The notes beneath the pieces are model-generated. The model worked only from the letters and a program-made list of their open reading frames with translations. It made no database searches and was not told the DNA's origin. Positions 48,391 to 57,155 of a stretch of 64,000 nt of DNA are shown one piece after another; position 1 is the first letter of the stretch; the number at the start of each line of letters is the position of its first letter. The stretch is from Leptolyngbya sp. NIES-3755 (GTDB taxonomy: Bacteria > Cyanobacteriota > Cyanobacteriia > Leptolyngbyales > Leptolyngbyaceae), in assembly GCA_001548435.1 (NCBI GenBank), contig AP017308.1, forward strand, positions 4,907,030-4,971,029. The letters are read 5' to 3'. A program made the position numbers and the translations under genes.

Positions 48391-49628
48391 TAAGCGGGAT
48401 TGGGTAGCGACTTGAGAACAATCTCAAACTGATAGCCAGCAGCAATCGGAACTGCTTCTTGGAGATATCGGAGAAACTGGAACCACAGCACAGAAGGAAA
48501 CAAAATTGACAAAGCTAAATCACTGGCAACCTTCCAATCGAGTTGAGGGAGCAACGAACTTTGGTAAATCCAATGAACGAGGAGATAGGCAATCAGAGCC
48601 AGAATTAACCAACGATAGACCCCCTGCTTTGTCGATTGACCAAAGCGATGCAGACCAAAGCGATGCTTGATGGTTTTGAAGAAGGCTTCAATTGCCCACC
48701 GCTTGCGCCCCAAGCGCACGAGGTAGACTCCAGAGTAAGGATAGGTCGAAACCACAAAACGCAGTTCTCGTTTGCCATCAGCGAGTCTGAGCCAGAACCA
48801 GGAGACAGTCAGTGGGAAGTCAATGCCATCAAGCTTGATCTGCGCTCCTCGCCGATTGTGGCGATAAAGCTGTTTGAGATTACGCCCATCTTGTAATTTG
48901 CGGGTGCAGCGCATTCCGACCACCGCTCGCCAACGTCGATGCTTGACTGCTTTGAGAAAGTCAATCGTGCCAAACTCAGTGTCAGCGAGCACAATCACAG
49001 GCGCACCCGCTGCCAAGTCAGTGGGCACAGTTGCCAGTAACTTACAGGCTAACTGAGCCGGACTTGCCTGCCCCTTGCCTCGCCAGACTCGAAAACTCCA
49101 CGGGATGCGCCAATTGCCAAGGTTGAGATACAACACGACCAAATGTAGTCCCCGCTTGCTATTCAGCATTCGTACCCAAGGGTCAGGCGCATCCGGGTTT
49201 TGGGTCGGGGTACTCAGATGCAAGAACTTGCCACATTTCTCCAAGGTTGTCAGATCGATGAGTACCCGCAGCGGCAGGTCTCTGCGCGACGGATGCTGCC
49301 TCAGTTGGTCGAAGATCGCTTTGCGGGTGGCGCGAATCACGCTGCGCGTAGACCACGAGTAATGGTTCAAAAATCGGCTGAGCGAACTGGCTGATTTCAC
49401 CTGAGTGGATTGAGGCAATGGATGTCCCAGCGCTTCGAGAAATAGCCCGAACAGCGCATTCAAACTGGCTTTTTGGTAGGCACTAGGCATCAAGCAGAGA
49501 AGACTATAAACTAGCGATTGGGCGTGTACAGCGATGGTTTCCATAACCGTCTCATCTTTTTTCTACGCCCTTTCTTTCAGATTTTGATGCCTTTGGCAAC
49601 CCCTATTGAGACTGGTGCAAGATCTGAG
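48368..49628 (-). mobile_element. IS4-superfamily insertion sequence, copy 1 (in drmMI)
   Basis: The 1261-bp element has 16-bp terminal inverted repeats (CTCAGATCTTGCACCA) and a 4-bp target duplication TTAT (48364-48367, 49629-49632). The transposase stop lies inside the left repeat. Its right end carries an ATG (49587) reading into drmMI. The 4-bp duplication suggests IS701/ISH3-like groups within the IS4 superfamily; family not fixed. Confidence 0.9.
48369..49544 (-). CDS. DDE transposase of the IS4 superfamily (copy 1)
   Basis: The 391-residue transposase has DDE-type blocks LIDLTTLEK near 92, VIVLADTEFGT near 185, and a final RWAIEAFFKTIKHRFGL near 290 (the YREK-like glutamate block). 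It is identical in sequence to copy 2. No frameshift or premature stop is seen, so it looks active. Confidence 0.9.
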   Translation of the reverse strand: METIAVHAQSLVYSLLCLMPSAYQKASLNALFGLFLEALGHPLPQSTQVKSASSLSRFLNHYSWSTRSVIRATRKAIFDQLRQHPSRRDLPLRVLIDLTTLEKCGKFLHLSTPTQNPDAPDPWVRMLNSKRGLHLVVLYLNLGNWRIPWSFRVWRGKGQASPAQLACKLLATVPTDLAAGAPVIVLADTEFGTIDFLKAVKHRRWRAVVGMRCTRKLQDGRNLKQLYRHNRRGAQIKLDGIDFPLTVSWFWLRLADGKRELRFVVSTYPYSGVYLVRLGRKRWAIEAFFKTIKHRFGLHRFGQSTKQGVYRWLILALIAYLLVHWIYQSSLLPQLDWKVASDLALSILFPSVLWFQFLRYLQEAVPIAAGYQFEIVLKSLPNPAYQEWCKI

Positions 49629-52600
49629 TTATCGCTGGTTGAAGCATCCGGTCCGTTTCTGAGTCTGCCTGTTCTGCTAAAAGTCTTTCCGGCGGGGTTG
49701 GATGCTCATGATTCGGAGCATTTTAAGCGGCTGCGATCGGCGTTTGAGGAATGGCAAGACAATCAGTTTGGACTGAAGCCAGAAGTGGGGATTCATCGGG
49801 CATGGGTGGAATTTGTGCTGAAACAAACGCTGGAATTGCCAGATGAGGTGTTGCGGAGTGGACAACAAATTCCATCGGGATTGAGTGTGACGATCGCGGA
49901 ACAAAATGAGACGATTCGACCGGATTGGATAGTGGTGAATCCGACGGGGACACCGGATGCGGAAAAGCCGCGATTGTTGGTGCAGATTGTTCCGTCTGGG
50001 CAGGGATTGGAAAAGCCCTTGAAGGGATCGCGATCGTCCTCCAGTCCTGCCACTCGAATGATGGAATTGCTTCATGCTTGTAAGGTGCGATTGGGGCTGG
50101 TGACGAATGGCGAACATTGGATGCTGGTGAATGCGCCCAAGGGAGAAACGACGGGGTTTATTTCCTGGTACAGTCCGCTCTGGATTGAGGAGTCTCTGAC
50201 GTTAAGAGCCTTTCGGAGCTTGCTAGGTGTGCGGCGGTTCTTTGGTGTGGATGATTCGGAGACGCTGGAGACCTTGTTGGCTCAAAGCTTAAACGATCAG
50301 CAGGAAGTGACGGATCAGTTGGGCTATCAGGTGCGACGGGCGGTTGAAGTGCTGGTGAGCGCGATCGCACGTCTCGACCAAGACCAGAACGGGGCATTGC
50401 TGAAGGAGATTTCGGAAGCTCAGCTTTATGAGTCGGCACTCACGGTGATGATGCGGCTGGTGTTTCTGTTTTGTGCCGAGGAGCGGGGCTTATTGTTGCT
50501 CGGTGATCCGATTTATGACCAGCATTATGCTGTTTCTACGTTGAGAGAACAATTGCGATCGTATGCGGATCAAGCGGGCGAAGAAGTGTTGGAGCGACGA
50601 TCGGATGCTTGGTGTCGATTGTTGGCAACGTTTCGGGCAGTGTATGGCGGGATGTTTCACGATACATTGCAGCTTCCCGCATATGGGGGCAGTTTGTTCG
50701 ATCCCGATCGCTTTCCGTTTTTAGAGGGTCGAATTCAGGGCACGACTTGGAACGAGGCTGATCCGCTGCGGTTGAATAATCGGATCGTGTTGCATTTGCT
50801 CGAAGCGTTGCAGATTCTTCAGATTCGGGTGCAAGGTAGCGGAGTCGAGCCGCGTCGGTTGTCGTTTCGGGCATTGGATATTGAGCAGATTGGACATGTT
50901 TATGAAGGCTTGCTCGATCATACGGCAGTTCGATCGACGGTTCCGGTGTTGGGATTGGGGGGGACGCGCTATGAAGAGCCAGAGATTGAATTGCCGACTT
51001 TGGAGCGGTATCGAGCACAGGGTGAAGCAGAATTGCTGGCATTTCTGAAAGAACAAACGGGTCGATCGCTGTCTGCCTTGAAAAAAGCGTTGAGTGCGGA
51101 AATCGAGCCGCGTGAATTGCAGCGATTACGGACGGCTTGCAATAATGACCCGGAATTGTTCGATCGAGTGCTGCCGTTTGCGGGATTGATTCGGAAGGAT
51201 ACGCTCGATTATCCGGTAGTGATTGGGACGGGTCAGGTGTATGTCACCGAAGGGGTCGATCGACGACAGAGTGGGACGCATTATACGCCGCGTAATTTGA
51301 CCGAGGAGATTGTGCAGTACACGCTCGAACCGTTGGTGTATGAAGGCGTGGCAGAGGGGAAACCGAAGGAAGACTGGAAACTGCGATCGGCTTCTGAATT
51401 GCTGGAGTTGAAGATTTGCGATATGGCGATGGGGAGTGGGGCGTTTTTGGTGCAGACTTGTCGCTATTTGGCGGGGAAATTGGTCGAGGCTTGGCAGCAG
51501 GCAGAAGCGGAACATCCGGGACAGGTGGTGATTGCGCCGGATGGAACGCTGTCGATCGCACTGCCAGAGGAGTGTCCGATTCCGAATGAGCCAGAGGAAC
51601 GAGTGCTGGTGGCGCAGCGGATTGTTGCCGATCGCTGTCTTTATGGCGTGGATAAGAACCCGCTGGCAGTCGAGATGGCGAAGTTGTCGCTGTGGTTGGT
51701 GACTTTGGCGAAGGGGCGACCGTTTACGTTTTTGGATCATGCGCTGAAGTGGGGCGATTCGCTGTTGGGGCTGACTCGTGCGGAACAGATTGAGTTTTTG
51801 AAACTGAATCCTGAAAAAGAAGCAGTACAACTTAGAACAGTATCTGATCGCTGGAAACCTTTCCTACAAAGAGCGATCGAGAAGCGGCAACTGTTGGAAA
51901 GCTTTAGCGTTAATGAGATTACAGATGCTGAGAGAAAGAAACAGCTATTTCTGGAAGCAGAAGAGGCGATTGAAAACGTGCGGCACGTTGGAGATTTTTT
52001 AGTTGCAGAAGCACTGGCAAGCGCAGTCAAGACGAGCGATTTAACATCCGATGAATTGAAGGTTTTGGCAGAGCTAGTGATTGAGGCATTGAACGAGGAA
52101 GAAGCACAGAAGCGTAAACGAGACATTGATGCGATCCGTGCAAAAACCTTACGAATGTTAAATATTGGAACTCCAGCGAATCAAGCTTCTCGAAAGCCGT
52201 TCCATTGGCTGCTGGAATTCCCTGAAGTGTTTTTTGAAGGTGAGAAGAAAGGGTTTGATGCGATCGTTGGAAATCCTCCATTCCAAGGCGGACAAAAAAT
52301 CACAGGCGCGATCGGGACAGACTATCGCAACTATCTAGTAGAACATCTCGCGAATGGTAAACGAGGCAGTGCAGATCTTTGTGCTTACTTCTATTTGCAA
52401 GCTAATCAATTAACAAACAATGCTGGCGGATTCGGTTTAGTTGCGACTAATACGATCGCTCAAGGTGATACTCGTGAAGTTGGCTTAGATCAATTAGTTG
52501 AGAATGGTTGTGTGATTAATCGCGCTGTTCCAAGTCGTCCTTGGGTTGGCTCTGCCAGTTTAGAAGTGGCTTATATTTGGCTGTGCAAAAAGAAATGGAA

Positions 52601-53747
52601 CGGCGAATATACTTTGGATGAAAAAGTAGTCACTGGAATTACAGCATTTCTAACGCCGCCTGGAAAAGCACTCGGTAATCCGCATCAACTGATCGCAAAC
52701 CAAAATAAATCGTACATTGGCTCATACGTCTTAGGAATGGGCTTTGTTCTCACGCCCGAAGAAGCACAAGCATTGATTGATAAAAATCCCAAAAATAAAG
52801 AAGTTCTCTTTCCTTATCTCAATGGCGAAGATTTGAATTCCCGCCCCGATCAATCTCCGAGCCGTTGGGTGATTAATTTCAAAGACTATCCGTTAGATGC
52901 GGAACATGATGATCCGAAAAAGCCGAAAGGTGCGCCTTATGCAGCGGATTATCCTGATTGTTTAGCGATCGTGCGTGAAAAGGTGAAGCCTGAGCGGGAT
53001 AAGAATACTTTCAGTAAGTCAGCCCGTGAAAAATGGTGGCTTTATGAAAGATCACGTCCAGAGCTTTATGGAGCGATCGAGGAATGCGATCGGGTTTTAG
53101 TTGCTGCAAGAGTGAGCAAGCTTCTTATGTTCTCTTTAGTGCCATCAGAGCAAGTTTACAGTGAGCAACTGGTTATTTTAGCTTTGGAAGGAAAGGCTTA
53201 TTTCTCCATAGTTCAATCATCAATTTATGTTTTTTGGGCGTGGGAGTTTTGCTCAACAATGCGAGATGCTGGAATTCGCTTCTCACCTACAGATGGCTTT
53301 GAAAACTTCCCTTTTCCTACCTCAGATCTCTCCACTCTAAATACAATCGGCGAAACCTACTACACCCATCGCCAATCCATCATGCTCGATCGACAAGAAG
53401 GACTCACCAAAACCTACAACCGCTTCCACGATCGAACTGAAACCTCGATCGACATTCAAAAACTCCGATCGCTGCACATCGAAATGGATCAACAAGTCGC
53501 GATCGCATACGGTTGGCAAGACCTCGACTTAGAGCACGACTTCCACCCAACCAAGCAAGGCATCCGCTTTACGATTAGCGAAACAGCGCGGCGGGAAGTT
53601 CTCGATCGACTCTTGCAGCTAAACCACGATCGATACGCCGAAGAAGTCAAACAAGGATTACACGATAAGAAAAAATCCAAAGGCAAAACCACCAAAAAGA
53701 AAAAATCTGGAGATAAACCTCAAGACGAGCAAATCAGCCTGTTCTAG
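49587..53747 (+). CDS. drmMI: DISARM adenine methylase DrmMI with IS-derived N-terminus
   Basis: The 1386-residue protein is an Eco57I-like N6-adenine methyltransferase: motif I DMAMGSGAF near 611, NPPF motif IV near 895, a C-terminal target-recognition region, and a Lys-rich tail. The first 14 codons (MPLATPIETGARSE) come from the IS right end, replacing native MSTARHHAEW; all else is native and in frame. Upstream IS-internal starts, such as TTG 49518, would add more IS codons. In class 1 DISARM the methylase protects self DNA. Confidence 0.85.
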   Translation: MPLATPIETGARSELSLVEASGPFLSLPVLLKVFPAGLDAHDSEHFKRLRSAFEEWQDNQFGLKPEVGIHRAWVEFVLKQTLELPDEVLRSGQQIPSGLSVTIAEQNETIRPDWIVVNPTGTPDAEKPRLLVQIVPSGQGLEKPLKGSRSSSSPATRMMELLHACKVRLGLVTNGEHWMLVNAPKGETTGFISWYSPLWIEESLTLRAFRSLLGVRRFFGVDDSETLETLLAQSLNDQQEVTDQLGYQVRRAVEVLVSAIARLDQDQNGALLKEISEAQLYESALTVMMRLVFLFCAEERGLLLLGDPIYDQHYAVSTLREQLRSYADQAGEEVLERRSDAWCRLLATFRAVYGGMFHDTLQLPAYGGSLFDPDRFPFLEGRIQGTTWNEADPLRLNNRIVLHLLEALQILQIRVQGSGVEPRRLSFRALDIEQIGHVYEGLLDHTAVRSTVPVLGLGGTRYEEPEIELPTLERYRAQGEAELLAFLKEQTGRSLSALKKALSAEIEPRELQRLRTACNNDPELFDRVLPFAGLIRKDTLDYPVVIGTGQVYVTEGVDRRQSGTHYTPRNLTEEIVQYTLEPLVYEGVAEGKPKEDWKLRSASELLELKICDMAMGSGAFLVQTCRYLAGKLVEAWQQAEAEHPGQVVIAPDGTLSIALPEECPIPNEPEERVLVAQRIVADRCLYGVDKNPLAVEMAKLSLWLVTLAKGRPFTFLDHALKWGDSLLGLTRAEQIEFLKLNPEKEAVQLRTVSDRWKPFLQRAIEKRQLLESFSVNEITDAERKKQLFLEAEEAIENVRHVGDFLVAEALASAVKTSDLTSDELKVLAELVIEALNEEEAQKRKRDIDAIRAKTLRMLNIGTPANQASRKPFHWLLEFPEVFFEGEKKGFDAIVGNPPFQGGQKITGAIGTDYRNYLVEHLANGKRGSADLCAYFYLQANQLTNNAGGFGLVATNTIAQGDTREVGLDQLVENGCVINRAVPSRPWVGSASLEVAYIWLCKKKWNGEYTLDEKVVTGITAFLTPPGKALGNPHQLIANQNKSYIGSYVLGMGFVLTPEEAQALIDKNPKNKEVLFPYLNGEDLNSRPDQSPSRWVINFKDYPLDAEHDDPKKPKGAPYAADYPDCLAIVREKVKPERDKNTFSKSAREKWWLYERSRPELYGAIEECDRVLVAARVSKLLMFSLVPSEQVYSEQLVILALEGKAYFSIVQSSIYVFWAWEFCSTMRDAGIRFSPTDGFENFPFPTSDLSTLNTIGETYYTHRQSIMLDRQEGLTKTYNRFHDRTETSIDIQKLRSLHIEMDQQVAIAYGWQDLDLEHDFHPTKQGIRFTISETARREVLDRLLQLNHDRYAEEVKQGLHDKKKSKGKTTKKKKSGDKPQDEQISLF

Positions 53748-53782
53748 CAGTAAAGTAAAAGCAGCATTGAGGACATCCACGC

Positions 53783-54022
53783 ATGACCCACACCGCAAAC
53801 CTCGGACAAACCCTATTGGAAACAGTACGATCGCTACCTCCTGAAAAGCAGCAGGAAGTTTTAGACTTTGCTGAATTTTTGCGACAAAAGACAACTCCAA
53901 AGAAGCCCCGTCGCAGTCTCAGAGGATTATGTGCAGACCTCAACATTCGCATTAGCGAAGAGGACATTGCCCAAGCCCGCCAGGAAATGTGGGGCAACTT
54001 TCCCAGGGAGTTTCCAGAATAA
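53783..54022 (+). CDS. VapB-like antitoxin (DUF2281 type)
   Basis: The 79-residue protein has LPPEKQQEVLDFAEFL near 18-31, typical of DUF2281 antitoxins, and a basic-acidic C-terminal toxin-binding tail. The stop overlaps the ATG of the PIN toxin by one base (TAATG). It is a type II toxin-antitoxin pair placed 35 bp after drmMI. Confidence 0.8.
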   Translation: MTHTANLGQTLLETVRSLPPEKQQEVLDFAEFLRQKTTPKKPRRSLRGLCADLNIRISEEDIAQARQEMWGNFPREFPE

Positions 54023-54423
54023 TGGCAGTTGTCATCGATACTCATATCATTGTTTGGTACATCCTAGAACCTGAAAGACTATCCGATACAGCATCCCGGA
54101 TGTTGGAACAAACCGTAAATGACGGAGAATCCATTTACCTCTCAGCTATCTCAATCGTTGAAATTTGCTTTCTCATCGAGCGCGGTCGGCTTCCTGCAAT
54201 CGTGCTAGAACGTTTAGCTGAGGCAATCAACCAACCCGATAGCAGTGTTGTGTTAGTGCCCCTTGATCAAGCAATCAGCCTCAGCATCCCACAAATCGAT
54301 CGCGCCACCGTTCCCGAAATGCCCGATCGAATTATCGCCGCAACCGCACTTCACTTGAATCTACCCCTGATTACTCGCGATCATAAAATTCAAGCTCTGC
54401 AAAATATTCAAACCGTTTGGTAA
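54022..54423 (+). CDS. PIN-domain toxin (VapC-like)
   Basis: The 133-residue protein has PIN acidic residues: Asp6 in VVIDTHIIVW, Glu in IVEICFL near 49, and Asp in MPDRIIAATA near 95, ending LITRDHKI. It is a VapC-type ribonuclease. ATG 54022 is preferred to an upstream frame at 53989 because of the overlap with the antitoxin. Confidence 0.85.
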   Translation: MAVVIDTHIIVWYILEPERLSDTASRMLEQTVNDGESIYLSAISIVEICFLIERGRLPAIVLERLAEAINQPDSSVVLVPLDQAISLSIPQIDRATVPEMPDRIIAATALHLNLPLITRDHKIQALQNIQTVW

Positions 54424-54481
54424 GATTCAGGCAAATCTCGAATTTGTGCGATCGCTCTCGACCAACCCACCCCCCATCACG

Positions 54482-54613
54482 ATGTCCCTGCAAGAAATTG
54501 CAAAACTACCCATTCGCGATCGCAATCAACTCCTTGCACCTCATGTGGCTGCAATGGCAGAAGATCTTTAAACTGATCCAGAACTGAGTGAATTTTCAGT
54601 ACTAGATATTTAA
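54482..54613 (+). pseudogene. Decayed small antitoxin-like gene
   Basis: ATG 54482 reads 29 codons (MSLQEIAKLPIRDRNQLLAP...) to TAA at 54569. The same frame continues DPELSEFSVLDI to TAA at 54611, the usual tail of a small cyanobacterial antitoxin-like family. A stop codon therefore interrupts the gene and its tail is cut short. No toxin partner follows. Confidence 0.45.
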
Positions 54614-54732
54614 TCAAATAGAAACTCATTTCGGCAAATCTTCGTTATCATGTGCCAAGATTAACCCCGCTGCGTCAAAAGGAAATCCTTACTGATGCGA
54701 TCGCGCTTTAGCCCTCGTCTGTCTGAACGCTC

Positions 54733-56817
54733 ATGAGCACCCCCTGGCTCACCACCATGAAACCCACTTTCCAGACCGAATGGTTGGCACTCCCGCCCAA
54801 AGAGAGCCATCAAATTCTGGAAAAAATTTCGCTTCTGGCTCAAGACCCCACCCCTGATGCCAAAGTCAAGAAGCAACTCAAATACATGGGCGGAAAACTT
54901 CATCGCCTGCGATCTGGGAACTATCGAATCTTTTATACCTTTGAGCATCCGTACATCAGTCTTCTAGCATTGCGTCGTCGCGAAGATGACACCTATGACG
55001 AAGAGCATGATGCCGAATTTCTTGGAGGACTTGATCCTGAGCTTAAACCGCAATCCAACCAACCCAACTGGGAGAAATTGTTTTCTCAAGCTCCAGTCCA
55101 AGAAACGGCTCTCCCCGAACCGATGACGATCGACTTACTGACAAATCTCCGAATTCCCGAAGTGTGCCATGCTCGACTGCTCCGAGTGGATAGCCGAGAG
55201 AAATTATTTGACTGTCCTGGAATTCCAGATGAAATCATTCTCAAACTCGACGAATACCTATTTGAGCGCCCATTAGTTGAAGTTCTACAACAGCCTGACT
55301 TTCTTGCTGGCGATGTCGATAATCTACTCAAATTCAAAGAGGGTGATCTCGTTGGGTTTCTGCTCAAACTCAATTCAGAACAAGAAAAATTCGTCACTTG
55401 GGCAGTGAACGCTTCAGGTCCAACGCTGCTCAAAGGCAGTCCCGGTACTGGCAAAAGTACTGTTGCGCTCTACCGAACACGCGAAATTTTGCATCAACTC
55501 CAAGCGAAAGGAATTCACCAACCGCGTATTCTCTTTACCACCTACACGAATGCGCTCGTCACCTTCTCTGAACAACTTTTGCAACAGCTTCTAGGCGAAG
55601 ATGCTCAGTTAATCGAAGTCAAAACAGCCGATGCGTTGATGTATTCGATCGTGAATCAAGCGACCGGAAAACCTGCTATCGCTCCTTCAAACCAATTGCT
55701 GAAACTGATTCGCCAAGCCGTTCCAACAACGATCGCGACTTTGGAAGGTAATGTTCTACAACAGCAAGCTCAAAGACTGATTCTGCAACGACTTCAACCA
55801 GAGTACCTACTAGAAGAACTTACCGAAGTTATTGATGCGAGAGGAATAGACACTCTTGAAGACTATCAAGCCATTTCTCGTACAGGTCGCGATATCCCGC
55901 TGAATAAAACTCAGCGTCAAGCCATTTGGAATTTACGCCAGCAATTCAACCTTCTTTTGAGAGCGCAAGGCTTTGAGACCTGGGCACAGATGCGAATTCG
56001 CGCTCTAGAAATGCTGCAATCGGCTCAACTCTCTTACGATGCCGTCATTATTGATGAAGCTCAAGATCTTAGCCCGATCGTGCTTCGATTTTTAGTTCAA
56101 CTTTGCAAAGCTCCGAACCGTCTCTTTATCACTGCCGATGCCAATCAATCGATTTATGGGAGTAGTTTTCGCTGGGTTGATGTTCACGCCTCTCTGAAAT
56201 TTGTCGGACGAACTGGAGTGCTAAAAATCAATCACCGCACCACCAAAGAGATCGGAGAAGCTGCCTATTCTTATCTTCGAGAAGGGCTGATCGATTCAGA
56301 AGAGACTGAGCGCGAATATGTTCACACAGGTCCACCTCCTGCGGTTCGTGCCATTGTCGATCGAGCTTCTGAAGGAGAGCTACTTGCTCGATTCTGCCGC
56401 ACTGCTGCTCATGAGTTTCGCTTAGGATTGGGAGCTTGTGCAATTCTGGTTCCAACTGAGAAAGCTGGAAAGGACATTGCTGGACAGTTGAACTATCTGG
56501 GAATTGAAGCTCGATCGATGACGAGCAAAGACCTCAATCTCAACTGCAAAGGGGTGAAAATCTTGCCGCTTAAAGCTGCGAAAGGATTAGAGTTTCCGAT
56601 CGTAGCGATCGCGGGTTTCCTCGAACAAGCTTATCCCACGATCGCAAAAGGTACACTACCCGAAGCCGCCGCTGAAATTCTCATGCGTGAACGGCGTACT
56701 CTCTATGTCGCAATGACAAGAGCAATGCGGGGTTTGCTGGTTCTTGTTCCTGATACCAAGCCCTCACTGCTTCTACAATCCTTCGATGCCCAACTCTGGA
56801 ACCTTGGCAACTCATGA
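54733..56817 (+). CDS. RelE/ParE-like domain fused to UvrD-type helicase
   Basis: The 694-residue protein opens with a RelE/ParE-like domain (about 10-95: KKQLKYMGGKLHRLRSGNYRI-type core and YISLLALRRRED). An SF1 helicase follows: Walker A GSPGTGKST near 237, DEAQD near 441, ITADANQSIYGSSFRW near 473 and VAMTRA near 660. It may be a helicase with a nucleic-acid-binding toxin-like domain. ATG 54757 is an alternative start. It overlaps the next gene by 4 bp, so it belongs to the DISARM transcript. Confidence 0.8.
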   Translation: MSTPWLTTMKPTFQTEWLALPPKESHQILEKISLLAQDPTPDAKVKKQLKYMGGKLHRLRSGNYRIFYTFEHPYISLLALRRREDDTYDEEHDAEFLGGLDPELKPQSNQPNWEKLFSQAPVQETALPEPMTIDLLTNLRIPEVCHARLLRVDSREKLFDCPGIPDEIILKLDEYLFERPLVEVLQQPDFLAGDVDNLLKFKEGDLVGFLLKLNSEQEKFVTWAVNASGPTLLKGSPGTGKSTVALYRTREILHQLQAKGIHQPRILFTTYTNALVTFSEQLLQQLLGEDAQLIEVKTADALMYSIVNQATGKPAIAPSNQLLKLIRQAVPTTIATLEGNVLQQQAQRLILQRLQPEYLLEELTEVIDARGIDTLEDYQAISRTGRDIPLNKTQRQAIWNLRQQFNLLLRAQGFETWAQMRIRALEMLQSAQLSYDAVIIDEAQDLSPIVLRFLVQLCKAPNRLFITADANQSIYGSSFRWVDVHASLKFVGRTGVLKINHRTTKEIGEAAYSYLREGLIDSEETEREYVHTGPPPAVRAIVDRASEGELLARFCRTAAHEFRLGLGACAILVPTEKAGKDIAGQLNYLGIEARSMTSKDLNLNCKGVKILPLKAAKGLEFPIVAIAGFLEQAYPTIAKGTLPEAAAEILMRERRTLYVAMTRAMRGLLVLVPDTKPSLLLQSFDAQLWNLGNS

Positions 56818-57155
56818 AAATCATCAAGCTCCCAGCAATTCTTCCTGGCGATTTAGACTTAGCAAAGATCAATCAACAATTGCTCGATCGTACTGCTCAA
56901 CTCGATTGGAGCGCGGTCGTTTCAGCTTCCGATTCACACCTTGCTCTCTTACTCGCTGGGCTGGATCTGTCTGATGATGCGGATGTTCTTGGTGATAGTA
57001 CTTTGTCCGATACGATCGGCGAAAAGATCGTCAAGGTTCTATCCGAGCAACCAGAGTCAGCAAAACCTACAATTCCAACCTCAACTGTTCCGAAAGTTTC
57101 CCCTACTGTATGGCAGCAACCTAGTTCATTAGCTCAGATCTTGCACCATTCCTGA
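56814..57155 (+). CDS. Detached N-terminal region of DrmA
   Basis: This ORF has 105 native codons up to TTA (57129), where the second IS begins, and then stops inside the IS after eight more. The frame matches drmA on the far side. The segment is acidic, with ALLLAGLDLSDDADVLG near 48-64, and has no recognised motif. Its start overlaps the helicase stop by 4 bp, so it can still be translated as a separate small protein. Confidence 0.75.
   Translation: MKIIKLPAILPGDLDLAKINQQLLDRTAQLDWSAVVSASDSHLALLLAGLDLSDDADVLGDSTLSDTIGEKIVKVLSEQPESAKPTIPTSTVPKVSPTVWQQPSSLAQILHHS

Noticed and set aside
49518-49586. Start of drmMI at TTG 49518 within the IS
   Set aside because: It would add 23 residues of IS sequence overlapping the transposase start on the other strand; ATG 49587 is a better start. 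The same holds at 58283 for drmA.
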